Shown here one piece after another: positions 42,882 through 51,591 of a stretch of 64,000 nucleotides of DNA. Below the pieces are notes generated by a model. The model was not told where the DNA came from. It made no database searches and saw only the letters and a list, made by a program, of their open reading frames with translations. A program made the position numbers and the translations under genes. Position 1 is the stretch's first letter, and each line of letters opens with the position of its first letter. The stretch comes from JANSYA01 sp965243385 (lineage in GTDB: Bacteria; Spirochaetota; Leptospiria; Leptospirales; Leptonemataceae): assembly GCA_965243385.1 (NCBI GenBank), contig CBDEUV010000002.1, positions 4,898,001 to 4,962,000 on the forward strand, in the 5' to 3' direction.

Positions 42882-44269
42882 ATTCTTATGTGACCGCCGA
42901 CGGCCGTGAAATCGCGCGGGCCCAGGCCGTGCAGGCCGCGGCCTGCCGCCTGGCGCCGGACATTCGTATGAGTCCGGTATTGCTAAAGCCGGGTTCCGAA
43001 ACCGGTTCCCAGGTGCTGGTCAGCGGTCGGCCGGTGGGCCATATGTCGGCCCTGGAATACCAGTCATATAAAGCGCAGGCCTTCGACGTAGTCCGCGAAC
43101 ACTACGAAAGCCTGTGCGCGGACTACGACGTGATCGTGCTTGAAGGCGCCGGCAGTCCCGGCGAAGTAAACTTAAAACAAAACGACATTGTCAATATGCG
43201 CATGGCCGAATTCGCGCAGGCGGCCGTTCTGCTGGTCGGCGATATCGATCGCGGGGGAGTCTTCGCGGGTTTCGTCGGCACCCTTGAAGTGCTCGCGGAG
43301 TGGGAGCGCCGGCTGGTGATCGGCTATCTCGTGAATCGCTTTCGCGGCGATCGTCGCCTGCTCGGCGACGCCTTCGAATATATGCGTGAACATACCGGCC
43401 TGCCGGTTTTGGGAGTCGTGCCTTATCTGCACGGCCATGGATTGCCGGAGGAAGATTCGGTTACGTTTAAAGAAGATCTGCTGGCGTCTTCGACGGACGC
43501 TGGCGGCGGCGCGGCAACGAGCGCACCACTGGAAATCGTCTTCGTCGATCTACCGCGGGTTTCGAATTTCACCGACGTCGACGCGCTGCGCATTGAACCC
43601 GACGTGCGTGTCCGGGTCCTGCCGGTCGGCGCCGGCCCTGATCAACTGGGCACGCCCGATGCGGTGATTCTACCGGGCACGAAAAACAGCCTGGCCGATC
43701 TCGATTATCTAAAACAGAGCGGCATCGCCGGGCGTCTGCGCGAGCTGGCCGCGCGCGACGACGGGCCCGTGGTCTGCGGGATTTGCGGCGGCTTTCAAAT
43801 GCTGGGCCGGATCATTCGCGATCCAGACGGCGTGGAGTCCGATCGCGATACGGGCGCGGGCGTGCCGGGGCTTGGATTGCTGCCCCTGGAAACGGAATTC
43901 GCCCCCGCCAAAACCCTGCGGCAGACTCGACTGACCCATCGCGAGTCGGGACTGCCGGTCGTCGGTTATGAAGTGCATCACGGTCGAACTTACAGCGACG
44001 GCGGGCACGCGTTTTTTACGGAAGATCCGCAGGGCGAATTAGGCCTGGCACGCGAAGACGGCCGGGTATGGGGCACCTACCTGCACGGGGTCTTCGACCA
44101 GGATGAATTTCGCCGCCGCGTGCTCGATGGCCTGCGTACGCGGCGGGGTCTCGCGCCCCTGGGCACGGTGCAGGCCAGCTTCGATCTGGAGCCGGCCTTC
44201 GAGCGGCTGGCGGCGGCGGTGCGCGAAAACGTGCAGCTGGACGAAATCTACCGGAAGATGGGTCTCTAA
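42830..44269 (+). CDS. cobQ: Cobyric acid synthase, main part (5' end in another frame)
   Basis: The readable part has 479 residues and starts mid-domain: QDGLRVAPFKSQNMSLNSYVT is the normal CobQ sequence just after the P-loop, which lies in the preceding frame. The dethiobiotin-synthetase-like half (EGAGSPGEVNL, VGDIDRGGVFA, NRFRGD) and the glutaminase half (VCGICGGFQMLG with catalytic Cys, and YEVHHGRT/GTYLHGVF) are complete. It amidates adenosylcobyrinic a,c-diamide four times. One base restored near 42821 would rejoin it to the upstream frame. The TTG at 42830 is not a credible start. Confidence 0.87.
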   Translation: MQDGLRVAPFKSQNMSLNSYVTADGREIARAQAVQAAACRLAPDIRMSPVLLKPGSETGSQVLVSGRPVGHMSALEYQSYKAQAFDVVREHYESLCADYDVIVLEGAGSPGEVNLKQNDIVNMRMAEFAQAAVLLVGDIDRGGVFAGFVGTLEVLAEWERRLVIGYLVNRFRGDRRLLGDAFEYMREHTGLPVLGVVPYLHGHGLPEEDSVTFKEDLLASSTDAGGGAATSAPLEIVFVDLPRVSNFTDVDALRIEPDVRVRVLPVGAGPDQLGTPDAVILPGTKNSLADLDYLKQSGIAGRLRELAARDDGPVVCGICGGFQMLGRIIRDPDGVESDRDTGAGVPGLGLLPLETEFAPAKTLRQTRLTHRESGLPVVGYEVHHGRTYSDGGHAFFTEDPQGELGLAREDGRVWGTYLHGVFDQDEFRRRVLDGLRTRRGLAPLGTVQASFDLEPAFERLAAAVRENVQLDEIYRKMGL

Positions 44270-44272
44270 ATC

Positions 44273-44800
44273 ATGAGCGCGGAAAAACGAATCTTATTGT
44301 TCACCGGCGAAGGCAAAGGCAAAACCACCGCCGCTCTGGGAATGGCTCTGCGCGCCTGGGGCCACGGTATGCGGGTGGCCTGCGTATTCTTCGTGAAATC
44401 GCGGCGCGACGTGGGTGAAGTGCTGGCCATCGAAAAGCTGGAGGGCATGGACGCCTTCGTGACCGGCCTGGGTTTTCTGCCGGCGAAAGACCATCCTGAT
44501 TTTATGAAACACGTCGAAGCGGCGCAGGCCGGCCTGGCCCGGGCCGGAGAACTGATTCGGGACGGCGGTTACGATATGATCGTTCTGGATGAGATTTGCT
44601 GGGCGGAGCATCGGGGGCTTTTGACATGCGATGCGATTGAGGCGGCGGTCGGCGAAATGCGGCCGGACAGCTCGCTCGTAATGACCGGACGCTTCGCGGA
44701 CGAGCGGCTCATCGCGCTGGCGGACACGGCCAGCTCGATGAAATTTATCAAACACGGTTACGATGACGGGATTCCGGCCCAGGCGGGGATTGAAAAATAA
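44273..44800 (+). CDS. cobA: Cob(I)alamin/cobyrinic acid a,c-diamide adenosyltransferase (CobA/BtuR type)
   Basis: The protein has 175 residues. The P-loop GEGKGKTTAALGMALRA (13-29), then FVKSRRDVGE, the VLDEICWAEHRGLL Walker-B-like segment and VMTGRFADERLIALAD match CobA/CobO/BtuR. It transfers the adenosyl group from ATP to the corrin cobalt. It begins 3 nt after the cobQ stop. A 67-base gap with no recognisable feature follows. Confidence 0.94.
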   Translation: MSAEKRILLFTGEGKGKTTAALGMALRAWGHGMRVACVFFVKSRRDVGEVLAIEKLEGMDAFVTGLGFLPAKDHPDFMKHVEAAQAGLARAGELIRDGGYDMIVLDEICWAEHRGLLTCDAIEAAVGEMRPDSSLVMTGRFADERLIALADTASSMKFIKHGYDDGIPAQAGIEK

Positions 44801-44867
44801 GCGCGGTTCTGTCGCGGCCCCGAGCGAATTGATTCCAACGAATTGAGTCTAACGCACTAAATCTATT

Positions 44868-46574
44868 ATGAACGCCCCCGGCGAAAATAAAATCCCCGCA
44901 CTGATTGTCGCGGGCACCGGCAGCGGAGTCGGCAAGACTTCTGTAACGCTGGGGTTGATCAAAGCGCTCGTCGCGCGGGGACTGCAGGTGCAGCCCTTTA
45001 AGGTCGGCCCCGACTATCTCGATCCGACCTGGCTGACGGCCGCGGCCGGCCGGCGCTGCTACAATCTCGACGGCTGGATGACCAACCGCGAATACGTGAC
45101 CCGCGATATCTTCGCCCGCCAGTGTGTGGGCGCGGATATCGCCATTGTCGAAGGGGTGATGGGCTTATTCGACGGAGCATCGCCCGACGCGCTCACCGGT
45201 AGCACGGCTGAAATCGCGCTCTGGCTTGATCTGCCGGTCCTGTTGGTCGTCGACGTGGGCGGCGCGGCGCGTTCGGCGGCGGCCATGGTCGCGGGCTTCG
45301 CCAATTTCGAAGCCAGGGTGCGTCTGGCCGGCGTCGTCGCCAATCGCTGCGGTTCGGCCGGCCACGCGCAGTTGGTCGCGCGGGCGCTGGAACACGCGGG
45401 TCAGCCGGCGCTCGCGGGATGGCTCGCCAAAAATTCGCTGCCGGCGTTGCCGGATCGGCACCTTGGCCTGCACGCCGCGCACGCGCAGGCGAATAGCGCG
45501 GAGTTGCTGGCGGAACTGGGTCGGGTCTGCGGCGAACAGCTCGATCTGGATGGCATTCTGGAAAGCGCCGGGGGCGATTCCGGCGGCCTTTTTACAAACG
45601 CGAACTCAGCGGACATTATGAATCCGCATCCGGACGAAAAGATAGAGGCGCACCCGAATTCGAACGAAAGTCCGGAATCGCAAACGATCGCGAAGCCGGT
45701 CCGCCTGGCGGTGGCCCGGGACGCCGCCTTCTATTTTTATTATCCGGACAATCTGAGTTTGCTCGCGGATGCCGGCGCGGAGCTGGTCGAGTTTTCGCCG
45801 CTGAATGACACGGAGCTGCCGCGCGACATAGATGCGGTGTATATCGGCGGCGGCTATCCCGAAGAATTCGCGGCGACGCTCGCGGCCAATACGGAGATGC
45901 GCGCGGCGCTCTGCGCATTCGCGCAGGCCGGCGGTCTGGTCTACGGCGAATGCGGGGGCTTTATGTATCTATGCGAATCTCTGGAAACGCTGCCGGAATC
46001 TCGCGCAAGCCGCGAAGCACCGGGCGGTACATCAACAGGCGACGCGAGCGCGGGCCCAGAGCGCCATGCGATGCTCGGACTGCTTCCGCTTCGCACGCGC
46101 ATGCTCCCGCGCCGTAAGATGCTGGGCTACGTTGAGACGACCTGCACGACCGACACCTGGTTCGGCGCGGCGGGAAGCATACTGCGCGGTCACGAATTTC
46201 ATTATTCGGAGATCGTCGCGGCGCCGGAGCCAGAAGCAAAGGCGAAGGCGGAGTCACAGTCGGACGCGAACCTGGCCGGCGGCGCCGGCGATCCGTTCGA
46301 AAAGATCAAAACGCACGAAAAGATCGAGGCCGTATTTGAACTACGCGGACGTCGCAACAGCGCGCCGCGCGCCGAAGGTTTTCGCAACGCGGCCGGCACG
46401 GTGCTCGGCAGCTATGTGCACCAGCACTTCGGATCGCGCCCCGCTGCGGCCGCCGATTTCGTCGCCGCCATCGCGCAGTCCCGACGCAGGCGGCGAAACA
46501 GCGGTCGCGAAGCGAATGCATCGGCGGCCGGAGTCGGCGGTGATGCGCGGATGGCTGAGGAGGCGGCGCAGTGA
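44868..46574 (+). CDS. cbiA: Cobyrinic acid a,c-diamide synthase
   Basis: The protein has 568 residues. N-terminal ATP-binding half: GTGSGVGKTSVTLGL (17-31), FKVGPDYLDPTW, EGVMGLFDG. C-terminal class I glutaminase: YIGGGYPEEFA, VYGECGGFMYL with catalytic Cys, and GHEFHYSEI. It amidates the a and c side chains of cobyrinic acid. It is about 100 residues longer than usual because of two hydrophilic inserts, one near 248-275 between halves and one around 450-480. Its stop overlaps the GTG of the next gene (GTGA). Confidence 0.94.
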   Translation: MNAPGENKIPALIVAGTGSGVGKTSVTLGLIKALVARGLQVQPFKVGPDYLDPTWLTAAAGRRCYNLDGWMTNREYVTRDIFARQCVGADIAIVEGVMGLFDGASPDALTGSTAEIALWLDLPVLLVVDVGGAARSAAAMVAGFANFEARVRLAGVVANRCGSAGHAQLVARALEHAGQPALAGWLAKNSLPALPDRHLGLHAAHAQANSAELLAELGRVCGEQLDLDGILESAGGDSGGLFTNANSADIMNPHPDEKIEAHPNSNESPESQTIAKPVRLAVARDAAFYFYYPDNLSLLADAGAELVEFSPLNDTELPRDIDAVYIGGGYPEEFAATLAANTEMRAALCAFAQAGGLVYGECGGFMYLCESLETLPESRASREAPGGTSTGDASAGPERHAMLGLLPLRTRMLPRRKMLGYVETTCTTDTWFGAAGSILRGHEFHYSEIVAAPEPEAKAKAESQSDANLAGGAGDPFEKIKTHEKIEAVFELRGRRNSAPRAEGFRNAAGTVLGSYVHQHFGSRPAAAADFVAAIAQSRRRRRNSGREANASAAGVGGDARMAEEAAQ

Positions 46575-47893
46575 ACGTGTTTTCTGAGGCGGATCTGTCG
46601 ACCGAAGAACTGAACGAACTGGAGCTGTGTCTGCCGAACGGCGATACCGCGAGCGTTACGATTCCCGAGAGGGTGATCGATCGCGTGGTCGGCCAGGAGC
46701 GGGCGGTGGAGATGGTGCGCCTGGCCGCCCGGCAGCGCCGCTTTTTGTTGATCGTCGGCGAGCCGGGGACCGGTAAGAGTCTGCTTGGTCGCGCGACCGC
46801 AGAGCTGTTGGAGCTGGACCGCCCCGAGCAGCACTTAGAGGATCTGCTGGCCTGCGAAAATCAGGCGAATCCCGCACAGCCGGAAATTCGGGTACTGCCC
46901 GCCGGCGGCGGCCGCGAAGCCATCGAGCGGGCTCGCGAACGCACCCGTCGCAGCCGCATGTCCGGATCGTTTTTATTTTATACCGCCGCCTGCGCGTCGG
47001 CTTTTCTCGGACTGTTTTTCTTTTTGCGCGAAGGCCGCGATTTCTGGTATCTGCTGGCCGGCGGCGTGGGCGTGCTGCTGCTCGCGTATTTAAGGCGCCG
47101 CTTCGCGCGCCGGGGCCAGCGGCGTACGCCGCGCGTGCTGGTGGGCCATCAGAAAAACGAGCGCGCGCCTTTCGTCGACGCGACGGGAACGCGGGACGGG
47201 GCGCTCCTGGGCGACGTGCGTCACGATCCGTACCAATCCGGCGGTTCCGAAACTCCCCCGCACCATCTCTTAGAAGCCGGCGCCATTCATCGCGCCCATC
47301 GCGGCGTTTTATATATCGACGAGATCTCAACCATCAGCATGGATTCGCAGCAGAATCTGCTGACGGCGTTGCAGCACCGCTCGCTGCCGATCCTGGGGCG
47401 TAGTCCCGGTTCCAGCGGGACCATGGTCCAGTCCGCGACCGTGCCCTGCGACTGTCTGCTGGTCGTCGCGGGCAACATCGAAGACGTACAGCAGATTCAT
47501 CCAGCGCTGCGCAGTCGCATTCGCGGCTACGGCTACGAGATCTATACAAAGTCGATCATGCCCGTGAATCGCGAGAATGCGCGGGCGCTGATTCGCTTTG
47601 TTGCGCAGGAAGTCCGCGCGGACGGACGCATTCCGCATTTTTCGAAAGAAGCCGTGGCGGGAGTGCTGGTCGAAGCCCGTCGCCGGGCCGGTCGTCCCGA
47701 TCATTATACACTGCGCCTTCGGGAGCTTGGCGGTCTGGTTCGGGCCGCGGGCGATCTGGCGGTGCTTGCGGATCGCGACGCCGCGATTACCACCGCCGAA
47801 CACGTACGTCACGCTCTTTCACACGCGCTGAGTCTGGAAGAGCAAATGGCCCGCGAACTCCGCGCTCCGGGCCCGGGAGAAGAAGATTCATGA
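46571..47893 (+). CDS. LonB-like membrane AAA+ ATPase lacking the protease domain
   Basis: The protein has 440 residues. The AAA+ module of archaeal-type membrane LonB is nearly complete: Walker A GEPGTGKS (63-70), the pair of transmembrane helices inserted in the module (about 133-152 and 158-174), APFVDATGTRDGALLGDVRHDP, Walker B LYIDE (247-251), QNLLTALQ, the arginine region PALRSRIRGYGYE and TLRLRELGGLVRAAGD. The Ser-Lys peptidase domain that normally follows is absent; the protein ends cleanly and its stop overlaps the cbiX start (ATGA). GTG start, overlapping cbiA. A non-proteolytic role in cobalt insertion or complex remodelling is possible, by analogy with chelatase AAA+ subunits. Confidence 0.85.
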   Translation: MNVFSEADLSTEELNELELCLPNGDTASVTIPERVIDRVVGQERAVEMVRLAARQRRFLLIVGEPGTGKSLLGRATAELLELDRPEQHLEDLLACENQANPAQPEIRVLPAGGGREAIERARERTRRSRMSGSFLFYTAACASAFLGLFFFLREGRDFWYLLAGGVGVLLLAYLRRRFARRGQRRTPRVLVGHQKNERAPFVDATGTRDGALLGDVRHDPYQSGGSETPPHHLLEAGAIHRAHRGVLYIDEISTISMDSQQNLLTALQHRSLPILGRSPGSSGTMVQSATVPCDCLLVVAGNIEDVQQIHPALRSRIRGYGYEIYTKSIMPVNRENARALIRFVAQEVRADGRIPHFSKEAVAGVLVEARRRAGRPDHYTLRLRELGGLVRAAGDLAVLADRDAAITTAEHVRHALSHALSLEEQMARELRAPGPGEEDS

Positions 47894-49134
47894 ACGCACC
47901 GGTACCGAAAGACAATCTGAAGACGGCGGTCGTGCTGATCGGTCACGGCAGCCGGCGCGGCAAAGCCAATACCGGTTTCGAAAAGTACGTGGCGGCCTAT
48001 CGCGAAGCGCATCCGGAGTTTACCGTGCGCCACGGTTACGTCGAACTGGCCGAACCCTTTATGGGTGACGCGATCCGCGAAGCCGCGCAGGATCATGACC
48101 GGGTGGTCGCCATGCCCCTGCTTTTGTTTCGCAGCGGTCATGCGAAAAACGATTTGCCGTTGGTGCTGAACGAAATTCGCGCGGAATATCCGAACCGCGA
48201 AATCATGGCCGCGGACACTCTGGGAGTCCATCCCCGGCTGTGCGATCTCACCTTTCGCCGGGCGAGCGAAACCGACTTGATGCCCTCTAACGATGCAAGC
48301 GGCCCTGATGAAGAACGCGCGAAAGCGGCGCTGGCGAATACCGCGGTGATTTTCGTCGGCCGCGGATCCAGCGATCCGGACGCGAACGGTGATTTCTATA
48401 AACAGATGCGCATCTTCGCTGAAGGCCGCGGCTTCGGCTGGGTTTTGCCGTGTTTTATCGGCATCACCGAACCCAGCCTGGACCAGGCCTTGAATTTGAT
48501 CGCGCGTACGCGACCGGAGCGGGTGATTCTCGCGCCGTACTTTCTACAACCCGGGGTGCTGATCGAACGCATTCGCGAACAGCTCGAAAAATTTCGTAAA
48601 GAATATCCGTGGGTGCAGGCCGCGGTCGCCGAACCCCTGGGAATGGACGACGCGATCATAGAGGTCGTACACGAACGAGTGCACCAGGCCCTGAGCGGTC
48701 AGAATGCGCTGCCCTGCGATACCTGTAAATTTCGTGTGGCCATGCCCGCCCAGGAGGAGCACGTCGGCGGTCTCAAGGCGCTGCTCTGGAGCGCGCGGCA
48801 CAGTTTCACGCACAATCAGGCCATGCCGCATGAACACGCGCATAAGCCTATTCAAAAGCACGTGCTGGTCTGCGGCAACGTGGACTGTGCGGGAAACGGG
48901 AGCATTCGGGCGCTCTCGGCCCTGCGTCGCGGCCTGAAAGAGCGCGGTCTGCTCAAGCAGGTGCTGGTTACGCAGACCTCCTGCATGGGGCACTGCGGGG
49001 CGGGCCCCAATGTGGTGGTGTATCCCGACGGCATCTGGTATCGCGGAGTAACCGAAGGCGATATCGCAGAGTTAATTGACGAGCACCTCGTGCACGACCG
49101 ACTGGTAGCAAGACTGGTCGACAACATCATGTAG
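47890..49134 (+). CDS. cbiX: Sirohydrochlorin cobaltochelatase fused to [2Fe-2S] ferredoxin
   Basis: The protein has 414 residues. There are two CbiX repeats: LIGHGSRRGKANTGF with HGYVELAEPF and LLLFRSGHAKND (first), and VGRGSSDPDANGDFYK with PYFLQPG (second). A linker with CDTCKFR and a His-rich stretch (HNQAMPHEHAHKP) follows. The C-terminal about 95 residues are a thioredoxin-like [2Fe-2S] domain (VCGNVDCAGNGS and TSCMGHCGAGPNVVVYPDG). It inserts cobalt into sirohydrochlorin or precorrin-2, the entry step of the anaerobic pathway. The His and Cys groups may hold cobalt. Confidence 0.93.
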   Translation: MNAPVPKDNLKTAVVLIGHGSRRGKANTGFEKYVAAYREAHPEFTVRHGYVELAEPFMGDAIREAAQDHDRVVAMPLLLFRSGHAKNDLPLVLNEIRAEYPNREIMAADTLGVHPRLCDLTFRRASETDLMPSNDASGPDEERAKAALANTAVIFVGRGSSDPDANGDFYKQMRIFAEGRGFGWVLPCFIGITEPSLDQALNLIARTRPERVILAPYFLQPGVLIERIREQLEKFRKEYPWVQAAVAEPLGMDDAIIEVVHERVHQALSGQNALPCDTCKFRVAMPAQEEHVGGLKALLWSARHSFTHNQAMPHEHAHKPIQKHVLVCGNVDCAGNGSIRALSALRRGLKERGLLKQVLVTQTSCMGHCGAGPNVVVYPDGIWYRGVTEGDIAELIDEHLVHDRLVARLVDNIM

Positions 49135-49190
49135 CGCGCGTTCGGCGATGCGTTATATTGCAATATTGGTAAACATCAGGAGAAAATTAG

Positions 49191-49562
49191 ATGGCATGTC
49201 ATGAAATCGCCGCCCTGCGGCTGGGTATGATGGAAGTACTGGGCATCGACGATCCCGCCGAAAAGCAACACGAAATGGAAGAGCTCGGCCAGGCCGCCTC
49301 GGACGCGGGACCGCTGAAGTCCTTGATGGAGAGCGGCAATCTCGAACAGATGCTGCGATTTTACAGCATTTCCTTGACCGACCTTCAGGAAAAGGTCGCG
49401 AAGACGCCCGCCGACGATCCGAAGCAGGCTTATTATAAAACGCTGCTCGTGCTGACGAAGAAGGTTGAGCAGGATCTGCAGACCCAGATCGATAATCTGA
49501 AGCGTCTGTACCAGGACCTGGATGAAATCCATCACTACGTACACGAGATCTATCCGGCCTGA
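49191..49562 (+). CDS. DUF3209 family protein
   Basis: The protein has 123 residues. The opening MACHEIAALRLGMMEVLG and the overall helical pattern match DUF3209, a small family of unknown function that I recall as linked to CbiX in cobalamin clusters. Cys3-His4 and a C-terminal HHYVH could bind metal. A strong CAGGAGA ribosome site precedes the ATG. It ends 2 nt before cbiD. It is likely an accessory to cobalt chelation or handling, inferred from context only. Confidence 0.75.
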   Translation: MACHEIAALRLGMMEVLGIDDPAEKQHEMEELGQAASDAGPLKSLMESGNLEQMLRFYSISLTDLQEKVAKTPADDPKQAYYKTLLVLTKKVEQDLQTQIDNLKRLYQDLDEIHHYVHEIYPA

Positions 49563-49564
49563 CG

Positions 49565-51541
49565 ATGGCTTCGCCGCGTAAAATACGCATTGCAGCGGTC
49601 GAAGACGTCCGCGATACGCGCCTGCTGACTCTGGAGTCTCCCGACAGCGAAGGCGATATCGGTTTCGTCGGCGGCAAGTGGCTCATGATCAATTCGCACA
49701 AGCCGCTCGGCGAAGGTCGCTTCGCGAAGCGCGCGTATTCGATCCTGAGCGGCGACGCGGACCAGCGTACATGCAAGATCGCGGTGAAGCGCATTCCCGA
49801 AGGCCCCGCTTCGAATTATTTGCACGACGAAGTCAAGGTCGGCGATTCGCTCGAGTACTCCGGTCCCTACGGTAAGCTCTTTCATATTTTCGAAGACGAC
49901 GCTCCAGGCGTTTTGCTCGTCGCGGCGGTCGACACAGGCATCACGGCGATTCTTGGCGTTTGTAATTCCGAGCGCGCCAGGCCGTTTTTCCAGCAACTGC
50001 GGCTGCACTGGTTTTTGAGTGATCGCGACTATTTCCTGGATCCCGACGTCGTGCGCGCGCAACTGCCGCCGGAGCTACGCGACCGACTGCAGCTGCATAT
50101 CATCGATCCAATCGGCGAAACCACGCGCATGGACCAGGCCCGTGCGCAACTGGAAACGGATCTCGCGACGGAAGCGCGCCCGGACCTGGCGATGCTGGCC
50201 GGAGACGGTTACGTCCTGCACGCGCTGGAAACGGCGCTGATCTTAAACGGTCTCGATCGCGAACAGATTCGTAAAGACAATTTCTTTAACAGTACCGACA
50301 AGAAACCCCCGCCGAAGAACCAGGCCAATCTGCGCACGGGTTATACCACCGGGGCGTGTTCCGCCGCGGCGGCGAAGGCGGCGACCCGCATGCTGCTGGC
50401 GGACGCGGAGCCCGATGGCTTTCCGGATCGCATCGAGTCTACCCTGCCGAACGGGCAACGGGTGCGTTTCCCGCTGAAGCGGCGCGAACGTGAAAACGGC
50501 GCGGCGGTTTGCAGCATCATCAAAGACGGCGGCGACGATCCGGACTGCACCCATCTCGCGGAATTGATCGCCAGGGTGGAATTAAGCGAAACGCCCGGCG
50601 TGGAGATTCGCGGCGGGCAGGGCGTTGCGGTGGTGACATTGCCCGGTCTGGGTCTTGAAGTCGGACAGCCTTCGATTACCGGTGTGCCGCGTAAGAATAT
50701 CACGGATATGGTTCAGGAAGAACTCGATCGCATCAACGCATCGACGGAATCGAACGATCTGAAAAACACACCCGGCGGATCCGATGTGCAGCGCAGTGCA
50801 CGCGGTGCGATCGTGACCATCGAAGTTCCCGACGGTGAAGAACGCGCGAAGCAGACCACGAACGCGCGTCTGGGTTTGATCGGCGGCATTTCCATTCTCG
50901 GTACGACCGGAATCGTTAAGCCTTACAGTACGGGCGCCTTTCGTACGAGCGTGGTGCAGGCCATCGACGTGGCCGCGCGTCGCGGGCTGAAAGAGGTTGT
51001 GTTAACCACCGGCGGCAAATCCGAAGAATACGCAATGCGCGAGAACTCGCATCTCGGTACGGACGCCTTCGTGCAGGTCGGCGATTTTATCGGCACCGGG
51101 GTCAAACATGCGAAGCGCCGCGGCATCGCGCGCATGACCATCTTTGGAATGATGGGCAAGCTTTCGAAGATGGCGGACGGCGTTACGCAGACCCACCAGG
51201 CGGGTTCGCGGGTGAATATGGAAATGCTGGCGACGATGGCGGGCCGTCTGGGCGCGACCGACGCCGTGCTCGCGGAAATCCGCGAGGCGAAAACCGCGCG
51301 CCGGGTGCTGGAACTCGCTGTTGAACACGGCTGGCCGGAGATCGCGGGTCTGATTTGTGAGCGAGTCGTGCACGTGATGACGAATTATACCAATGGTCGC
51401 GCGAAGGCGGAGCTGACTCTGCCGCCGGAAAAAATTGAAACGGATTCGGAGAATAGATTCGAAGTCGTCTGCTGCATGACCGACTTCGACGGCGCGATGC
51501 TCGGGCAATATCCTCCGCGCGAATCGCTCGCGCCGCTTTGA
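49565..51541 (+). CDS. cbiD: Flavin oxidoreductase domain fused to cobalt-precorrin-5B C1-methyltransferase
   Basis: The protein has 658 residues. Residues 1-about 245 are a ferredoxin-NADP reductase-type module: FAD motif RAYSIL (56-61), GPASNYLHDEVKVGD (80-94), SGPYGKLF (99-106), pyridine-nucleotide site AVDTGITAILG (121-131) and LAGDGYVLHALE (211-222). Residues 256-655 are CbiD: LRTGYTTGACSAAAAKAA, TLPNGQRV, GGTSGIV-like ILGTTGIVKPYS and VLTTGGKSEE. CbiD methylates C1 and yields cobalt-precorrin-6A, the substrate of reductase CbiJ, which is not found here. The fused reductase could supply that step. The ATG lies 2 nt after the DUF3209 stop. Confidence 0.92.
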   Translation: MASPRKIRIAAVEDVRDTRLLTLESPDSEGDIGFVGGKWLMINSHKPLGEGRFAKRAYSILSGDADQRTCKIAVKRIPEGPASNYLHDEVKVGDSLEYSGPYGKLFHIFEDDAPGVLLVAAVDTGITAILGVCNSERARPFFQQLRLHWFLSDRDYFLDPDVVRAQLPPELRDRLQLHIIDPIGETTRMDQARAQLETDLATEARPDLAMLAGDGYVLHALETALILNGLDREQIRKDNFFNSTDKKPPPKNQANLRTGYTTGACSAAAAKAATRMLLADAEPDGFPDRIESTLPNGQRVRFPLKRRERENGAAVCSIIKDGGDDPDCTHLAELIARVELSETPGVEIRGGQGVAVVTLPGLGLEVGQPSITGVPRKNITDMVQEELDRINASTESNDLKNTPGGSDVQRSARGAIVTIEVPDGEERAKQTTNARLGLIGGISILGTTGIVKPYSTGAFRTSVVQAIDVAARRGLKEVVLTTGGKSEEYAMRENSHLGTDAFVQVGDFIGTGVKHAKRRGIARMTIFGMMGKLSKMADGVTQTHQAGSRVNMEMLATMAGRLGATDAVLAEIREAKTARRVLELAVEHGWPEIAGLICERVVHVMTNYTNGRAKAELTLPPEKIETDSENRFEVVCCMTDFDGAMLGQYPPRESLAPL

Positions 51542-51591
51542 GTACGGGCGCATCGCAACGACCGAACATCGAATTAGAGAAACGAAATATT

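Noticed and set aside
46656..47330. 224-residue minus-strand open frame opposite the LonB-like gene
   Set aside because: Almost entirely Arg/Pro/Ala; typical antisense shadow in GC-rich DNA.
47894..49134. Possible displaced Lon peptidase domain after the LonB-like gene
   Set aside because: The downstream frame is clearly CbiX-ferredoxin from its first residues; no Ser-Lys protease motif was seen nearby.
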